A stretch of DNA of 64,000 nucleotides from Candidatus Hydrogenedens sp. (GCA_012522755.1 JAAYJV010000135.1:32821-96820), one strand, 5' to 3'. Counted from the stretch's first letter, positions 40,270-51,029 are shown. Notes: generated by a model from the letters alone, not told the origin. Translations and numbers: made by a program.

Positions 40270-42717
40270 ATGTCTCCTGGCAAAAGAACATCCCGTGTTG
40301 TGCTGTCGACTTTCTCTCTTCTTTTGATTCTCTCCAGTTGGACCAGGAGTCCTTATCCAATCCCGCCTGATGTACTCCCTCTTCAGGAAACTCTCTTCTA
40401 CACCGATGAGCCGTCTGACGCCAACCCGCTATGCACAGATGATGGCATTCAGACAGTTCCGGCTTTAAGAAGAACTGAGGTACCCTCTCCTGAAAGAGTG
40501 TATGCAAACCTTCCTTCCGAGCTGGAAGAGTATCTGTTCCAGTCCGTCCCCTGCACGCCCGATCAATTGCACTGCTTCACCAGAAACAGGGAATCAGGTC
40601 TGCATGCCTTGCAACAGGCACTGACCAGCGAAGACCCGGGTGAACAATACCAGGCCATCCGTCTGGCTGGAGATCTTCGTCTGGAAAGCCTGCAACCTGA
40701 GCTGGAGGCTTTGGCACGGAACACGCTCTCCGATTCCGCATTGCGTGCAGCCGCCTGTCACGCTTTGAAATTCATGACTCTTGAAGCGGAAGTGAGCGCC
40801 TCTCTTCTGGATATTGCCGAGAAATCGGATGATCCGCTTTTATCCCGAAGCGCTCTGGTGGCACTGGCCTCCTCTTCCCTCTCTCACCGCATCGATAGGC
40901 TTGAACAACTCCTCCATCATGAAGATTCTCTTATCCGGACTTATGCCTGGCGTTTGTGGTCAAAACACACAGAGGAACTTTCTTTCGAGGGTCTGGCACA
41001 GGCCCTGGAAAATGACAATCCTTTTGTCCGGAGAGAAGGCTATGCCGCTCTGGCTGACTGTAAGGCTCCACAGGCACTGACTGTATTGAAAACCCGGCTT
41101 TCTGAAGAGACAGATGACAATACGCTCACGATGGGCTTGTGCGATCTTCAGGCACTGCAAATACGCCTTGAAGGTCAGGAAAAATCTCTTTCGAAACTCG
41201 TTGTTGAGAAGGCCTCCTCTCCTCTTTTCTCTGAACAGCATTGGGCTTATAACCAACTGATGGCTGATCCGTCTTTGTTGCCTTGGGTCATGAGCCAGTC
41301 TTCCCTGCTTCCTCACAACTGGGGCCCGTGGCTACGAGCCTTTATGGCCGCCTTCTTCGCTGCTCCTGCTGAAGAGGAGTGTGAGGAAGGACTTTTTCAA
41401 AAACACAATGTACCTGTTCATTATGAGCATTCAGATTTCATACTCAGTCGCTATGCTGAACTCAATACGGACTTTCCTCTCACAGAGGAGAACAGGCGTA
41501 TTTTTTTACTGGCCAACTCAGCGGAAGATAACGGTATCCGCCCGATCAATCATGCTTATAATCCTCTTACGGGTCGCGGCTTCCTCATGAGAAAGCACGG
41601 CTTCGGCGGCTCTGCACTGAAATACTGTCGCCGCATTCAACAAGAAATGAAGGGGCAATCAGACAAAAGATTGTGGGCTTCAGCGGGACGGATTCTTCAT
41701 GTCCTCCAGGATATGACCAGCCCTCAGCATGTATATGGTATCTGGCATCCATTCAATACCAGCCTCCATGAAAACTACTGGACCGATTATCAGGAGGAAG
41801 TGGCCCCCCTCCTTCTGTCTGTTCTCCCGGAAATACTTCAGCCTTCTGAAACCGCAGAAAGGGAGAACTGGCATCTGGATCCCTTCACCCGCTCACGGCT
41901 GCAGAAACGAATTGAAGGCCTGGAAACAAGCATTGGAAATTATATAGAAAGCCTGGCCTGGCACTGCTATTACTCCACCTCTTATTGGGGAGCTCTGAGC
42001 TTTGCTGAAGAAGCAATTGAGGAGACACTTCCGCCGCTGACCTTTACAGATGGCACAACTCCGGAAAGTGACAACAGTCTCGCCCGTGTTCTTGACGGAA
42101 ATATCCATTATCGCTGCTCCTGGCATGGCCAATATTTTGTTGCCACCGATCGCAAAGGCCGTGAATTTTTCTGGAACAAATGCTTTCTTCTCGACGGCTT
42201 CCGCCCCTGCTCCAACAGTTGTGGACAAGGTTCTGTGGATGGGCACCGCTGGTTCAACAAAGACCTGACCGCTTCAGGCCGGACGAGCGTTGCAGGCCGT
42301 TTTGTTTTTCTTCAACGGGGCTTTTTCGCCAAACACTGTTATCCAGCCTTTTATCCGGATGGCTGGCCCATGGAAGATCATCTTTCCAGATATCATGGCA
42401 ATATGCTGATCCCGGCTTGCCTCCGCTATGGGCTGGGGCTCTTGGATGAGTTTTACAAAGAGTTCCTTTTCCCGGTGCAGGGTGAATCGGAACAAATGGC
42501 AAAAGCTTCTCCCCTCCCATACCGCTCCGATGTGACCGACGCCGCTTCCCCCGGCTCTTCATCCTCAACAGTGCGTCCGAATTTAACTCCTCCCTGTGAA
42601 TCCACAGGCTTTCACGAGTCCGGACAATGGAATTTTTATAGAAATGGCCAAAGCTTCCTGGAAAGATTAGGCCAAAGTCTGGCTTTATTTTCGGGAGGGT
42701 GCCACCCCTTCCCCTGA
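40270..42717 (+). CDS. HEAT-repeat protein with C-terminal zinc-dependent phospholipase C/P1-nuclease-like domain
   Basis: Residues about 100-300 alpha-repeat (HEAT-like); INHAYNPLTGRGFLM and RILHVLQDMTSPQHVYG match the PLC/S1-P1 zinc-site pattern. Confidence 0.65.
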   Translation: MSPGKRTSRVVLSTFSLLLILSSWTRSPYPIPPDVLPLQETLFYTDEPSDANPLCTDDGIQTVPALRRTEVPSPERVYANLPSELEEYLFQSVPCTPDQLHCFTRNRESGLHALQQALTSEDPGEQYQAIRLAGDLRLESLQPELEALARNTLSDSALRAAACHALKFMTLEAEVSASLLDIAEKSDDPLLSRSALVALASSSLSHRIDRLEQLLHHEDSLIRTYAWRLWSKHTEELSFEGLAQALENDNPFVRREGYAALADCKAPQALTVLKTRLSEETDDNTLTMGLCDLQALQIRLEGQEKSLSKLVVEKASSPLFSEQHWAYNQLMADPSLLPWVMSQSSLLPHNWGPWLRAFMAAFFAAPAEEECEEGLFQKHNVPVHYEHSDFILSRYAELNTDFPLTEENRRIFLLANSAEDNGIRPINHAYNPLTGRGFLMRKHGFGGSALKYCRRIQQEMKGQSDKRLWASAGRILHVLQDMTSPQHVYGIWHPFNTSLHENYWTDYQEEVAPLLLSVLPEILQPSETAERENWHLDPFTRSRLQKRIEGLETSIGNYIESLAWHCYYSTSYWGALSFAEEAIEETLPPLTFTDGTTPESDNSLARVLDGNIHYRCSWHGQYFVATDRKGREFFWNKCFLLDGFRPCSNSCGQGSVDGHRWFNKDLTASGRTSVAGRFVFLQRGFFAKHCYPAFYPDGWPMEDHLSRYHGNMLIPACLRYGLGLLDEFYKEFLFPVQGESEQMAKASPLPYRSDVTDAASPGSSSSTVRPNLTPPCESTGFHESGQWNFYRNGQSFLERLGQSLALFSGGCHPFP

Positions 42718-42824
42718 TGCCTGACCTGCTCTCAGCATGAAAAGCCTCCGGGAGTTTGATTCTGCAAGGCTGAAAGCGTAAAAATACAAGCAATGGTTCC
42801 GTAACTTTTTTGAAAGGAGTCCTC

Positions 42825-44189
42825 ATGGTCAGTCGACGAAACTTTTTACAGACAGCCGCTCTCTCTCCCCTGATTCTCTCTTCCCCTGTACGGGGACAAA
42901 CAACCCCCGGCCCCAACAGTCGGATCAATATCGGTATTGCAGGACTGGGCGGCCGTGCTCAGGAAATCGTGGCCACCTGTCTGGGCATTCCGGAACTGCG
43001 TATCGCCGCTGTCTGCGATTGTTTCGGACCACGGCTCAACTCGTCGCTGAAAGCCTTGCAGGACAAAGGTGTCAACTGCGCAGGCTATCTTGATTATCAG
43101 GAAATGCTGGATAAAGAATCCCTGGACGGAATCATGGCCATCACAACCACCCATGCTCGGGCCTGGGTCAGTGCTCTGGCCATGGAAGCCGGTTTGGATG
43201 TCTACCTGGAAAAACCCATGTGCCTGACCATAGCCGAAGGTCGTGAACTGGTAGAACGGGCGCGCCATTACAAACGAGTGACCCAGGTGGGTACCCAGCA
43301 ACGGTCGATGCCCTTGAACAACTGGGCCAGTGATCTGGTGAAAAACGGGGCTCTGGGCAAACTGAAGGCCGCTTATGTGCCCGACTTTGTCAGCCCCCTC
43401 ACCTGGCAGCCCCAACCGGCTGAAGCCATGCCCGATGGCGGCCGTGAGGACTGGTGGGATGTGTGGCTCAATCAGACGCCATTCCTCCCCTACCACAGTG
43501 ACTTGCACCGTGGCTGGCCACGGTGGGACGCCTATGATGGCGGCGGCATTTCCTTCGGTGTAACAGGCTGGGGCACGCACAGTTACGATCAGCTGCAACG
43601 TGGACTGGGAACAGATCTGACAGGTCCTGTGGAAATCACTCTGGAAGAAGAGGTGAAAGACCGGCCGGCCTGTCCGGATCGCAACCGTCAGCCGGGAGAA
43701 AACGAAACGGGTGCTCCCTACTATGGCATGGTTCTGGACACCTCCGGTCCCCGTGCCCGCATGTCCATGCGCTTTGCCGACGGACAGACAGTCCATTGCA
43801 ATCTCGACGGCAACAATGGCCCCGGTCTCGGCGCAGTCTTTGAATGCGAAGACGGTGTTCTCGAAGTCAACCGGGATCGTATTTATTGCAGCCGTCCTGA
43901 ATTACTTGCAGACAGTTCCAATCCGGGCCCCCTGTCTGTACCGGAGACACAGCCCCATATTGAAAACTGGCTGTCCTGCATGAAAAGCAGAGAACGCTGT
44001 ACTGCTGATATTGAAATCGGCCAGCGCAGCACCACTCTTTGTTATATACTTAATATAGTCCGTAAAGTCGGACGTGTGAATGAAACATTGAAATGGGATC
44101 CTGTAGCGGAACGTTTCACCAATTGCGACGAAGCCAATGCTTATCTTGCCCGGGAACGTCGCCCCGCTTATGAATTGCCCAAAATCTGA
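42825..44189 (+). CDS. Gfo/Idh/MocA oxidoreductase with Tat signal
   Basis: SRRNFLQTAALSPLI twin-arginine; INIGIAGLGGRAQEIV; YLEKPMCLTIAEGRELV; TQVGTQQRS. Confidence 0.92.
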   Translation: MVSRRNFLQTAALSPLILSSPVRGQTTPGPNSRINIGIAGLGGRAQEIVATCLGIPELRIAAVCDCFGPRLNSSLKALQDKGVNCAGYLDYQEMLDKESLDGIMAITTTHARAWVSALAMEAGLDVYLEKPMCLTIAEGRELVERARHYKRVTQVGTQQRSMPLNNWASDLVKNGALGKLKAAYVPDFVSPLTWQPQPAEAMPDGGREDWWDVWLNQTPFLPYHSDLHRGWPRWDAYDGGGISFGVTGWGTHSYDQLQRGLGTDLTGPVEITLEEEVKDRPACPDRNRQPGENETGAPYYGMVLDTSGPRARMSMRFADGQTVHCNLDGNNGPGLGAVFECEDGVLEVNRDRIYCSRPELLADSSNPGPLSVPETQPHIENWLSCMKSRERCTADIEIGQRSTTLCYILNIVRKVGRVNETLKWDPVAERFTNCDEANAYLARERRPAYELPKI

Positions 44190-44210
44190 TCATGGAAAAG
44201 AGATCGACTC

Positions 44211-44903
44211 ATGAGACTTGGAACACTCCCTCTCTTTCTGATTCTTCTGACTCTGTTTCTCTCCGGAACGACTCAGGGAGAAGAAAATGGCTTTATTTCC
44301 CTCTTTGATGGTAAAAGTCTGGAGGGCTGGGAAGGCAAAGAAGGGGCCTGGTATATAGAAGACGGTGCTCTCACAGCTGAGAGCACCGCTGACAAGCCCT
44401 GTCCTGAAGCCCACTATCTGTATTGGAAAGACGGAGAGCCGGGGAATTTCATTCTTCGCTGCTCCTATAAGATAGCGGGGGACGGCGGAAATTCCGGCGT
44501 TCATTTCCGCAGTGAGGAGCGTCCCGATTGGGATATCTGGGGCTACCAGGCGGATATTGAAAAAGGCTTTGAATGGACGGGTTGCCTCTTTCAACACGAT
44601 CGCGGCGGCGTGGTCATGCGCGGTTTCAAAGCCCATATTGATTCTACAGGCAAGAAAAAAGAACAGGTTCTGGGCGATCCGGCGCTGCTTCTGGAATCCG
44701 TGCATCAGGATGATTGGAATGACTATGAGATCATAGCCGAAGACGCCACAATCCGTCTGATCATCAACGGGACAACCATGTGTGAAGTGGAAGACCATGA
44801 CCCTGTCTACTCCAGACGCAAAGGACATATTGCCCTGCAGATGCATCCCGGTCCGCCCATGAAGATCCAGTTCAAAAATATCCGCCTGAAAATATTGGAT
44901 TGA
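44211..44903 (+). CDS. DUF1080 (3-keto-disaccharide hydrolase-like) secreted protein
   Basis: FISLFDGKSLEGWEGKEGAWYIEDGALTAES...GGNSGVHFRS...GYQADIE...DWNDYEIIAEDATIRLIINGTTMCEVED. Confidence 0.93.
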   Translation: MRLGTLPLFLILLTLFLSGTTQGEENGFISLFDGKSLEGWEGKEGAWYIEDGALTAESTADKPCPEAHYLYWKDGEPGNFILRCSYKIAGDGGNSGVHFRSEERPDWDIWGYQADIEKGFEWTGCLFQHDRGGVVMRGFKAHIDSTGKKKEQVLGDPALLLESVHQDDWNDYEIIAEDATIRLIINGTTMCEVEDHDPVYSRRKGHIALQMHPGPPMKIQFKNIRLKILD

Positions 44904-44964
44904 CCGCTTTTACAAGCAGTCAGATTCAGGATAAGAACCGTCGCCATTTCGAATGGACTGAATA

Positions 44965-46551
44965 ATGCGTTTGCGCTTGAAAAAACATTTACAGCGAATC
45001 TCGGCTGCTTTTCAGCGGGGCCGCCAGTTTATCACCTATGATATCTGGCGTATCGGACGGCCCGGCGAAAAAATACCGAGCGGCCTGGTTATCAAGCAGA
45101 TCCGCGCTGTGATTCTGCTGGTACGCGGACTCGTGGAAGAGACACTGCTTTTGCGTGCTTCCGCCCTTACTTTTGCAACGCTCCTTTTTCTCGTCCCTTT
45201 TTTCGCACTCATGTTTTATTTTATCCAGACTTTCAATCTGGGCGACCAGATCTATGAGAAGATGGATGAACGACTGTCCAAAGCCGTTGTTGCCTTGCGT
45301 CATATTGCCGACCCGCCGCCCGAGGAAGAAACAGTGGAAGGAGAAGCCGCTGTATGGATGTCGGCGCCTGTGACGGAAGAGTCCAACACGCCTGTTCTCC
45401 TGGCGGAATCGGAAAAGTCTTCTGGCAATGACGAGCAGTTGAAGCATCATCTGATTACGACACTCTTTCCTATTTTTGCAGAAAACACGGGTATTACCAA
45501 TGATCCCCTGTATCAGAATCCGGTGAAATATCTTGTGAGTTTTGCCGATGAGGCGGCCCGGAGTCCGCGCACACTCGGAGTCTCAGGCCTGCTCTTCATA
45601 TTGAGTACTGTCTTCGGCTTCATGCGCAACGTGGAGTACACCTTCAACCGCATCTGGGGAGTGAGTCGTCAGCGCAATCCTTTTCGGGTTCTGGGTCATT
45701 ATATGCTCCTGACTTTTTTGCTGCCCTTCGCCGCAGCCTTCATGATGGGGATCAGTGCGGCTCTGGAGAATTCTTATATACAGGAAATACTGGGACCGGC
45801 CGCTCTTCTTCTTCGGAGCAGCCAATTCCTGGTATTGAGTTTCTCTTTCACACTGGTCTATTTTTTCGTGCCCAATACGAAAGTGCACATGCGCTATGCC
45901 CTGTTGGGCGGACTGGTGGCGGGCAGCCTGTATATGTTGAATTCCTGGATCTATATCAAATTCCAATATGGATTGATCCGGTATACGAACTTCTTTTTCG
46001 CCTTCGCCCTTTTCCCCATCTTTCTCATGTACATTTATTTCAGCTGGTTGCTTCTGCTCTTCGGGGCACTCGTTTCTTTCGCCTATCAGAACGAGAAGAC
46101 TTTTGCTTTGGAACGCCTGGCCGATGAAACCACTGTGGCCTACAAGGAATCTCTGGCTGTACGGACCATGCTGGAGCTCTGTCATCGATTCAATAAAAGT
46201 CTCGAACCCTTGCAGATTAAAGAGGTGGCTGAGTGCTGGAATGTGCCCACACGCCTCTTGCAGGAGACTTTGGACATTCTCAAAGACAAACGAATGATCA
46301 TAGCGACGGACAGCCTGCCCACGAGTTTTCATCTGGCCCGTTCCGCCGACTCCATCACTGTTCTGGAAGTGATCAATGCCTTGCGCAATGCCGGTGAAGA
46401 CCCTTCCCTGCTTCGGGAAGATCATCATTACAAAGTACTGTACGACAGTTTGGATACAGCCGACCCCCATATTCTCAACCAGTCCATTCAGGCGCTTTCA
46501 GAGCGTCTGATCCGGATATCGGATGAGCCTGTTGACATTCAGGATTCATGA
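44965..46551 (+). CDS. YihY/virulence factor BrkB family membrane protein
   Basis: ASALTFATLLFLVPFFALMF; VNYTFNRIWGVSRQRNPF-like; SWIYIKFQYGLIRYTNFFFAFALFPIFLMYIYFSWLLLLFGA. Confidence 0.92.
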   Translation: MRLRLKKHLQRISAAFQRGRQFITYDIWRIGRPGEKIPSGLVIKQIRAVILLVRGLVEETLLLRASALTFATLLFLVPFFALMFYFIQTFNLGDQIYEKMDERLSKAVVALRHIADPPPEEETVEGEAAVWMSAPVTEESNTPVLLAESEKSSGNDEQLKHHLITTLFPIFAENTGITNDPLYQNPVKYLVSFADEAARSPRTLGVSGLLFILSTVFGFMRNVEYTFNRIWGVSRQRNPFRVLGHYMLLTFLLPFAAAFMMGISAALENSYIQEILGPAALLLRSSQFLVLSFSFTLVYFFVPNTKVHMRYALLGGLVAGSLYMLNSWIYIKFQYGLIRYTNFFFAFALFPIFLMYIYFSWLLLLFGALVSFAYQNEKTFALERLADETTVAYKESLAVRTMLELCHRFNKSLEPLQIKEVAECWNVPTRLLQETLDILKDKRMIIATDSLPTSFHLARSADSITVLEVINALRNAGEDPSLLREDHHYKVLYDSLDTADPHILNQSIQALSERLIRISDEPVDIQDS

Positions 46552-47273
46552 AGGTGCCCCAAGACAAAACAGCATTGGTTACAGGAGCAGGCCGCGGGAT
46601 TGGCCGGGCCGTTTCTCTGGCTTTGGCCAAAGCCGGTTATACGCTGGCCCTTACAGCCCGTACGGAAGAAGAACTTCTTTCCGTGGCAAAGGAAATTCAG
46701 GATTCAGGAGGGGAAGCAGAGATCTTTCCCGCTGATCTCTCCAAAGAATCGGAAATCAATGCTCTCACTGATCAGATACAGAGCCTCTTCCCTGTCATCG
46801 ATCTTCTTGTGAACAATGCCGGTGCAGCCATTTTCAAACCCCTCTGGGAGCTGAGTATTGAAGAGTGGCGCCTTTCTCTGGACACCAATCTTACGAGTGT
46901 TTTTCTCCTGACCAAAGCATTCCTGCCCGTCATGATGGAGCGCAAATCGGGAAGGATCATCAACATATCCAGTGTGACAGGCTTGAAAGCCATTGACCGT
47001 CAGGCAGCCTATTGTTCCGCCAAGCACGGACTCAATGGCTTTACAAAGAGTCTGGCGCTGGAACTGCGGCCCTATAATATTGCTGTCCATGCCATCTGCC
47101 CCGGAGGTGTGGATACCCGTCTTTCCCGGGAAGCCATGCCCCATCGGGATAAAAGTAACTGGATGACCCCTGAAGATATTGCTCAGACCGTGCTCTATCT
47201 TGTTTCTTTGAGTCCCCGCGCAGCTGTGGATTTTCTCAGCCTGCGCCGTTTCGACAGTGAGCCACTTGCATGA
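46548..47273 (+). CDS. Short-chain dehydrogenase/reductase
   Basis: TALVTGAGRGIGRAVSLALAKAG; NNAGAA; SSVTG; YCSAKHG. Confidence 0.94.
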   Translation: MKVPQDKTALVTGAGRGIGRAVSLALAKAGYTLALTARTEEELLSVAKEIQDSGGEAEIFPADLSKESEINALTDQIQSLFPVIDLLVNNAGAAIFKPLWELSIEEWRLSLDTNLTSVFLLTKAFLPVMMERKSGRIINISSVTGLKAIDRQAAYCSAKHGLNGFTKSLALELRPYNIAVHAICPGGVDTRLSREAMPHRDKSNWMTPEDIAQTVLYLVSLSPRAAVDFLSLRRFDSEPLA

Positions 47274-49474
47274 CAGAAAGAGAATACGACAACACTTTAT
47301 CCGAGGAAACAGCGGGAACACAACAATTTCTCCAGCCTGATTTTTCAGGGACGGATGAACTGGTCGGTGTCATAGATAAAATTGTCTATGAAAATGCTGA
47401 TACGGGCTTTTTCGTGGGACGCCTCATTGTGGACGACGCATTGCCCATTACCTTTGTGGGAAATCTCGCAGCCGTTTCAGCGGGTGAGACTGTGCGTCTT
47501 CACGGGCACTGGGTTGAAAACGCCAAATTCGGAAAACAGTTCAAAATCTCCTCTTATGAAATCCTGCAACCCACCTCCAGGGAAGGCATTGAACGCTATC
47601 TTGGCTCGGGACTCATTGACGGAATCGGGCCTGTCTATGCCAAGCGCATTGTGGAGCGTTTCGGCCTGGAGAGTCTCACTGTCATAGCGGATACGCCTCA
47701 GCGTCTGAAAGAAGTGCCGGGAATAGGAAAGAAACGTGCCGCCCAAATTGAAAAAGCCTGGAGGAAACAAAGTGCCGGCCGCGCGGTCATGCTCTTTCTG
47801 CAAAGTTATAATATCCCTCAGGGACTGGCCATTCGTATTTTCAAACATTACGGGGAAAAGGCTGCTGCACAGCTGCGGAACAATCCCTATGCCCTGTCCA
47901 CGGAGCTGACAGGGGTGGGCTTTCTTACAGCAGACAAAATAGCACAGCAGATGGGTATTTCTCAGGAATCCCCTTTTCGCATTGAGGCCGGATTTCTCTA
48001 TGTACTCAAAGAGCAGTCCGAGCGGGGCAATGTGTTTTTTCCCATGGACCAGCTTCGGGAAAATACAGCCGCTTTATTGCAGTTGCCTGTGGACATGCTC
48101 ATCGATCCCTTTGCGCATATGCTGGAAAAGAAAAGCATCATTGCCGATGAAGAGGCCTGTTACCTGCCCATACTTCACGGAGCGGAACAGGGCTGTGCCA
48201 CCAGGCTGAAATTTCTGGTAAAGTCCCCTTTGGAACATGTGCCCATTCACACGGAAAAAGCGCTGCAATGGGTTGAGGAACGGCTTCGTATTTCTCTTGC
48301 CAAAGAACAGCGTAAGGCCATTGAGGAGGCTGTGCAATCCAAAGTCATGGTCATTACAGGCGGACCGGGCACAGGAAAAACCACCATTATCCGAAGCATT
48401 CTGGAAATCCTCAAAGCCAAAGGGCTTTCCTGTCTTCTCGTGGCACCCACGGGCCGGGCCGCCAAACGAATGGAACAGACTACAGGCCAGGAAGCAAGAA
48501 CCATTCACAGACTTCTGGAGTTCAGTCCCCTCACCAGAAATTTCATCCGTAATGAACGCAATCCCATTGAAGCGGATCTTCTGGTTGTGGACGAGGCGAG
48601 CATGCTGGATATTCATCTGGCCCATGCGCTCTTCAATGCCATCCCTCCGGGCTGCCGCCTGATCCTCGTCGGCGACTCAGACCAGCTTCCTTCTGTGGGG
48701 CCCGGCTCCGTTCTTCTGGATATCATCACTTCAGCCGCAGTGCCCGTGGTAAAGCTGCGCACCATTTTCCGCCAGAAAGAAGAGAGCAGCATCATCAGCA
48801 ATGCCCATCGCATCAATGAAGGATTGATTCCGGAATTCAATCAGCATGATTTTTTCATGATTGAACGAACAAATCCGCTGGAGGCTGTGCAGACCATTGT
48901 GGATATTGTGGCCCGACGTCTCCCGTCGAGTTTCAATCTCCATCCCCTGCGCGATATACAGATCATGACGCCCATGCGCCGGGGTGCAGCCGGTGTGGAT
49001 GCCATCAATGCGGCTCTGCGTCAGGCACTCAATTCTCCGCAAGACTCTGAAGACAGCTCCTCTTTTCTTGTGGGCGACAAGGTCATGCAGAATCACAACA
49101 ATTACGATCTGGATGTGTATAACGGCGACGTGGGCATCATAACACAACTGGATAAAGAGGCCGGTGAACTGGAAGTATGCTTCGAAGATGAACGGCGGGT
49201 TCTCTACACTCTGGATCAGGCTTCACAGCTCGTGAGCGCCTATTGCACCACTGTCCATAAATCTCAGGGAAGCGAATATCCCGCGGTAGTTCTCTGCCTG
49301 CTTCCTCAGCATTATATGATGCTGCAGCGCAACGTTCTCTATACAGCCGTGACTCGGGGTAAACAAAAAGTCATTATCGTGGGCTCTTCGAAGGCCGTCT
49401 CTCTCGCAGTCAACAACAATACCATTACGCAGCGCTGCTCTTTACTGTCTGAGCGTCTTCAAAATAAACTATGA
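47270..49474 (+). CDS. recD2: ATP-dependent RecD-like helicase (RecD2)
   Basis: N-terminal OB-like and HhH region (VPGIGKKRAAQIEKAW), Walker A ITGGPGTGKTTIIRSIL, VVDEASMLD, STAYCTTVHKSQGSEYP. Confidence 0.96.
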   Translation: MTEREYDNTLSEETAGTQQFLQPDFSGTDELVGVIDKIVYENADTGFFVGRLIVDDALPITFVGNLAAVSAGETVRLHGHWVENAKFGKQFKISSYEILQPTSREGIERYLGSGLIDGIGPVYAKRIVERFGLESLTVIADTPQRLKEVPGIGKKRAAQIEKAWRKQSAGRAVMLFLQSYNIPQGLAIRIFKHYGEKAAAQLRNNPYALSTELTGVGFLTADKIAQQMGISQESPFRIEAGFLYVLKEQSERGNVFFPMDQLRENTAALLQLPVDMLIDPFAHMLEKKSIIADEEACYLPILHGAEQGCATRLKFLVKSPLEHVPIHTEKALQWVEERLRISLAKEQRKAIEEAVQSKVMVITGGPGTGKTTIIRSILEILKAKGLSCLLVAPTGRAAKRMEQTTGQEARTIHRLLEFSPLTRNFIRNERNPIEADLLVVDEASMLDIHLAHALFNAIPPGCRLILVGDSDQLPSVGPGSVLLDIITSAAVPVVKLRTIFRQKEESSIISNAHRINEGLIPEFNQHDFFMIERTNPLEAVQTIVDIVARRLPSSFNLHPLRDIQIMTPMRRGAAGVDAINAALRQALNSPQDSEDSSSFLVGDKVMQNHNNYDLDVYNGDVGIITQLDKEAGELEVCFEDERRVLYTLDQASQLVSAYCTTVHKSQGSEYPAVVLCLLPQHYMMLQRNVLYTAVTRGKQKVIIVGSSKAVSLAVNNNTITQRCSLLSERLQNKL

Positions 49475-49525
49475 TCATTCCTCAGCCCCGGCTGGGGCGC
49501 TTTCAATAAAAACAGAAGGCCACTC

Positions 49526-51022
49526 ATGTCTGAAAACAAACTGAATGTATTATGGATCTGCGTCGATGAATTCAGACCTGAATGTATGGGTGCCGCAGGT
49601 CATGAACTTGTGCAGACACCTGCTCTTGATGCCCTGGCTGCGGAAGGGGTCCTCTTCAAAAATGCCTTCTGTCAGGGATCGCCCTGCGCGCCCAGTCGCA
49701 TGTCTATCCATACGGGCCGTTATGTCTGTTCCACGGGGGTGGTGGACAACCTGACGCCTCTCCGGGATGCGGAGAACAACCTTGCCATGCACTTGCGCAG
49801 TCAAGGAGTACAGCCCGCCCTTATCGGCTATAACGATTATGCCCGGGATCCGGCCATTTTACCTGAGGGACATCCCCATAAAACTTCGTTGAACTTTGAG
49901 AACGTGCTGCCGGGCTACGATGTGATTCTGAAACACGAATATGACAGCCCGGAATGGTATGCCTGGTTGAAATCCAAAGGCTATCCCGAGGAGTTGTGCA
50001 ACTGGGAATCCATGTATTCAACTCAGGTACCGGAAGGCGATGCAGGAGATCATCTGCCCTGTGTCTACCCGGCCCGATACAGCGTTGAACACAGTGAGAT
50101 GGCCTTTGTAACGGAAAAGAGCCTGGAGTTCATTCAAGAGACCCGAGAAGAGCCCTGGTTCCTCTCAGTGAACTATATCAAACCACACGGGCCGTATATC
50201 TGTGCCGATCCTTTTCATGCCCTCGTGGATCCGGCTGATGTCCCCGCACCGCTCCGACGGGAAGAGGAAAGCCTGAACAGACATCCTTATATGTCCCGCT
50301 GCAGAGCGGACTGGGCACAGACTGAATTTTTAAAAGAACAGGATTGGCGAGAGATCCGGGCCTGTTATTACGGCATGATTTCAGAGCTTGATTTCAATCT
50401 GGCACGGCTCTTCACAACACTGAAAGAGACCGGACAATGGGAAAATACAGCCATTATTTTCAGTGGCGATCATGGAAGTTATCTGGGCGACCATTATCTG
50501 GCTGGAAAACCCCATTACTTTGATGCGGCCATGCGTGTGCCCCTGATTATCCGCGATCCTTCGGCGCAGGCTGATTGCAGCCGGGGAACACAGAACGAGG
50601 CCTTGGTGGAGAATGTTGATCTGGCTCCCTTGATCTGCAATTTTCTGAATGCGACTCCATCACCGGAATTTCAGGGAAAAGACCCGCGTCATCTCTTGTT
50701 GAGTCCTCAGGGCGCAACACACAAAGACGAAATCTTTTATGAATTCTACTACTATAACCTGTTGCAGGATACGAAGGGAGTCGATCCCGACGCATGCCGT
50801 TTGTGGGTGCTCCGTGATCACAACTGGAAATATGTGCACTTCGGAGAGGAAAGCCTGGCTCCTCAACTTTTTGATCTGCAAAATGATCCGGGCGAGTTCA
50901 CAAATCTTGCGCAATCGCCCGCCCACAGCGCTGTCCTTACAGACTGCTGCCAGCGTATGCTCCGTTGGCGCATGCGCAACGAGGAATACACCCTGGAACG
51001 GTGGGCCCGGACTTATCGATGA
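49526..51022 (+). CDS. Sulfatase (Cys-type, type I)
   Basis: LNVLWICVDEFRPE; CAPSRMSIHTGR (CxPxR formylglycine motif); FSGDHGSYLGDH. Confidence 0.94.
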   Translation: MSENKLNVLWICVDEFRPECMGAAGHELVQTPALDALAAEGVLFKNAFCQGSPCAPSRMSIHTGRYVCSTGVVDNLTPLRDAENNLAMHLRSQGVQPALIGYNDYARDPAILPEGHPHKTSLNFENVLPGYDVILKHEYDSPEWYAWLKSKGYPEELCNWESMYSTQVPEGDAGDHLPCVYPARYSVEHSEMAFVTEKSLEFIQETREEPWFLSVNYIKPHGPYICADPFHALVDPADVPAPLRREEESLNRHPYMSRCRADWAQTEFLKEQDWREIRACYYGMISELDFNLARLFTTLKETGQWENTAIIFSGDHGSYLGDHYLAGKPHYFDAAMRVPLIIRDPSAQADCSRGTQNEALVENVDLAPLICNFLNATPSPEFQGKDPRHLLLSPQGATHKDEIFYEFYYYNLLQDTKGVDPDACRLWVLRDHNWKYVHFGEESLAPQLFDLQNDPGEFTNLAQSPAHSAVLTDCCQRMLRWRMRNEEYTLERWARTYR

Positions 51023-51029
51023 GATCAGA

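Noticed and set aside
42846-43796. 316-aa minus-strand ORF opposite the third Gfo/Idh gene
   Set aside because: Shadow ORF; sense frame has Tat signal and conserved motifs.
45583-46470. 295-aa minus-strand ORF opposite the YihY/BrkB gene
   Set aside because: Gln/His-rich shadow of hydrophobic sense frame.
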